Assembly: GCF_000227135.1 (NCBI RefSeq)
Contig: NC_018262.1
Coordinates: 607,503-671,502 of the forward strand
Source: Leishmania donovani
Taxonomy: Eukaryota; Euglenozoa; Kinetoplastea; Trypanosomatida; Trypanosomatidae
Reading direction: 5' to 3'
Length of the DNA stretch: 64,000 nucleotides
Position 1 is the stretch's first letter; every line of letters begins with the position of its first letter. Positions 62,573 to 64,000 of this stretch are shown piece by piece. Made by a program: the position numbers and the translations under genes. Below the pieces are notes generated by a model. It worked only from the letters and a program-made list of their open reading frames with translations, was not told the origin of the DNA and did not search any database.

Positions 62573-63895
62573 TTAGCGAGGCGGGAGTGGGCTAAACGTG
62601 TACTGGGCTGGCGGGGGCTGCGGTGGCCCGTGCTGCCCGGGTGGAGGTGGCGCATACAGTGCTGGCGGAGGCGCAGGTAAGTACTGCGATGGTGGACACC
62701 GCGAGACACCAAGAGTCGCCTGCTGCACCGGTATCCCTTGCGCCGGGTATCCCGGCGCTGGGTAGCCAAGGCCCCAACCTGGACGCTGCGGCGGAGGGTA
62801 GTAGCCTTGCGGCGGCGGCGGTACGTGGACTGGGTAACCCGCCGGAGGCGGCATCGCCTGCGGCGGGAGGCTCTGCGGACGTTGCTGGTACTGCTGCGGC
62901 ACGCAATGCATCATGGAAGCGTTTACCGTAATCATGCCGAAGAGGGAGAAGGGCTTGTACAGGTCGATCGGCTTCGAGCTCGTGAGCTGCGGCACCTGCA
63001 CCCGACCCTTTTTGCGCAGCTCCTCTCGTGTCTTGAGAAGGATATTAAGGTAGGAGAACCCGTGCGTGTTCAGAAGAGACCACGTGAAGGCGAGAGTGGC
63101 GGCACCGTTCGCGTGGCCGCCGTTCTGCACATCTGCGCTGGTGCCGCTATCCGTGCACCCGCTGAACATGACAACGTCGCCGTTCGAGAAGTTGCCGCGG
63201 CGTACCTGTTGCATGTACTCGCGTGCCCCGCCGCCGCCTACTCTCGGCGCCACGTAGCTGAAGGGTAGATCCAGCATGCTAGCTGAGTGACAGCAGTCAA
63301 AGACGCACGTCATGCGCACCCCAGACGGCAGCGGGGCTACGAGCATGAGGAAGAGATCATCATCGAGAATGCTGCCGTTCTTCACGTGGTCGAGTGGGAT
63401 GAGACACTGGTCGTACTTCTCTTCCGAGTCTCGAGTCGCCTTGGTTTGCCCGCCGTGGCCGGAGAAGTGAAAAAAAAGCACATCACCGGGGCGTACGTCG
63501 CCGGTCAGCCACAGCATGTGTTTGATGATGTTGTCGCGGGTGGGCATGCCGCAGAAGCCGGGGAACGACGGGTCGTCGACGAGGATGCAGCACTCGCTAA
63601 TCGGGAAGGAGATCTGCTGCAGCGTACCCAGCATCGAGCTAACATCGTTGACGCAGCCACGCAGTGCGTTGCGCATACCTGTGTAGTTGATTCCTATGAA
63701 AAGCGCACGGACACGGCCGCCGGTGTACGGCACCGGGGCACGGTAAGGAATTATGGGCCGCACTGTGTGAATGAGCCGCCTTCCGGCATTAATGTCGACC
63801 CGTTTGGGCCGATCAACCAGGAGAAGACCGTTCGCGAGCATCGGGATCAGACTGGCGACGGCCCCTATCCCCAAAATATCAAGAAGGTCTGCCAT
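62573..63895 (-). CDS. MCA: Metacaspase (clan CD, family C14B cysteine peptidase)
   Basis: Calcium-dependent peptidase cleaving after Arg/Lys, implicated in stress death and cell-cycle functions in Leishmania. The 440-residue product has the catalytic dyad His147 (FHFSGHGGQ) and Cys202 (VFDCCHSAS), at the same residue numbers as reported for the L. major enzyme. The N-terminal ~55 residues carry a hydrophobic stretch (GAVASLIPMLANGLLLV) consistent with the reported mitochondrial/secretory targeting of the N-terminal domain. From about residue 345 the C-terminus is a Pro/Gln/Tyr-rich tail (repeats such as PPPPQGYYPPPQ), a likely protein-interaction region. It starts at the only upstream ATG, 63895. 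Complete, with no catalytic substitutions seen. Confidence 0.97.
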   Translation of the reverse strand: MADLLDILGIGAVASLIPMLANGLLLVDRPKRVDINAGRRLIHTVRPIIPYRAPVPYTGGRVRALFIGINYTGMRNALRGCVNDVSSMLGTLQQISFPISECCILVDDPSFPGFCGMPTRDNIIKHMLWLTGDVRPGDVLFFHFSGHGGQTKATRDSEEKYDQCLIPLDHVKNGSILDDDLFLMLVAPLPSGVRMTCVFDCCHSASMLDLPFSYVAPRVGGGGAREYMQQVRRGNFSNGDVVMFSGCTDSGTSADVQNGGHANGAATLAFTWSLLNTHGFSYLNILLKTREELRKKGRVQVPQLTSSKPIDLYKPFSLFGMITVNASMMHCVPQQYQQRPQSLPPQAMPPPAGYPVHVPPPPQGYYPPPQRPGWGLGYPAPGYPAQGIPVQQATLGVSRCPPSQYLPAPPPALYAPPPPGQHGPPQPPPAQYTFSPLPPR

Positions 63896-64000
63896 TATGT
63901 TTTCTTTTTTTTCCGCCTATAGTATTACATGTATTGTGCCTCCTTTTGCCGGAGGCACTGAACGAGGAAGCGGAGGGCGGATGATGACCCGGTATCCAAC

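Overview
The window is nuclear DNA of a trypanosomatid, almost certainly Leishmania or a very close relative. Genes are intronless and GC-rich, and they lie in long same-strand runs. They are separated by kilobase-scale pyrimidine-biased spacers full of (CA)n and (TA)n microsatellites. The gene content (uL2, ethanolamine/choline kinase, arginase, Rieske protein, metacaspase) matches, from memory, the order on Leishmania chromosome 35. I cannot name the species from sequence alone. The sequence is a draft scaffold with four N-gaps.

Layout. Bases 1-20795 are a plus-strand polycistronic unit: the 3' end of ribosomal protein uL2 (L8), a 3091-residue PH-domain coiled-coil protein, a mitochondrial-carrier-like membrane protein and an ethanolamine/choline kinase. 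Bases 20796-27171 are a gene-free convergent strand-switch region, where the two transcription units should terminate. From 27172 to the right edge every gene is on the minus strand: arginase; a broken HxxxD acyltransferase; a secreted or membrane-anchored unknown; an FCP1-like HAD domain fused to a CCCH zinc finger; a thioredoxin-like transmembrane protein; an unknown 373-residue protein; the Rieske protein of complex III; an unknown 725-residue, probably mitochondrial protein; a 1927-residue leucine-rich protein; an Oms1-like membrane methyltransferase; and a metacaspase. As usual in kinetoplastids, neighbouring genes share a precursor transcript but not a pathway. Several do share a compartment: mitochondrion for Rieske, Oms1-like and carrier-like proteins, glycosome for arginase. 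Expression would be set by trans-splicing and 3'UTR elements, and some likely spliced-leader acceptors are marked.

Repeats. Three near-identical copies and one diverged copy of a ~0.46 kb interspersed repeat, probably a SIDER-type extinct retroposon, sit in spacers in the sense direction of the local transcription unit. Two copies flank arginase as direct repeats and a third is inverted.

Most notable: a scaffold join at 39.9 kb that carries Illumina adapter sequence and a false 381-bp duplication; the multiply broken HxxxD acyltransferase; the FCP1-like/CCCH fusion that has lost the second aspartate of its HAD motif; and the repeat arrangement around arginase. I found no convincing tRNA, rRNA or CRISPR.
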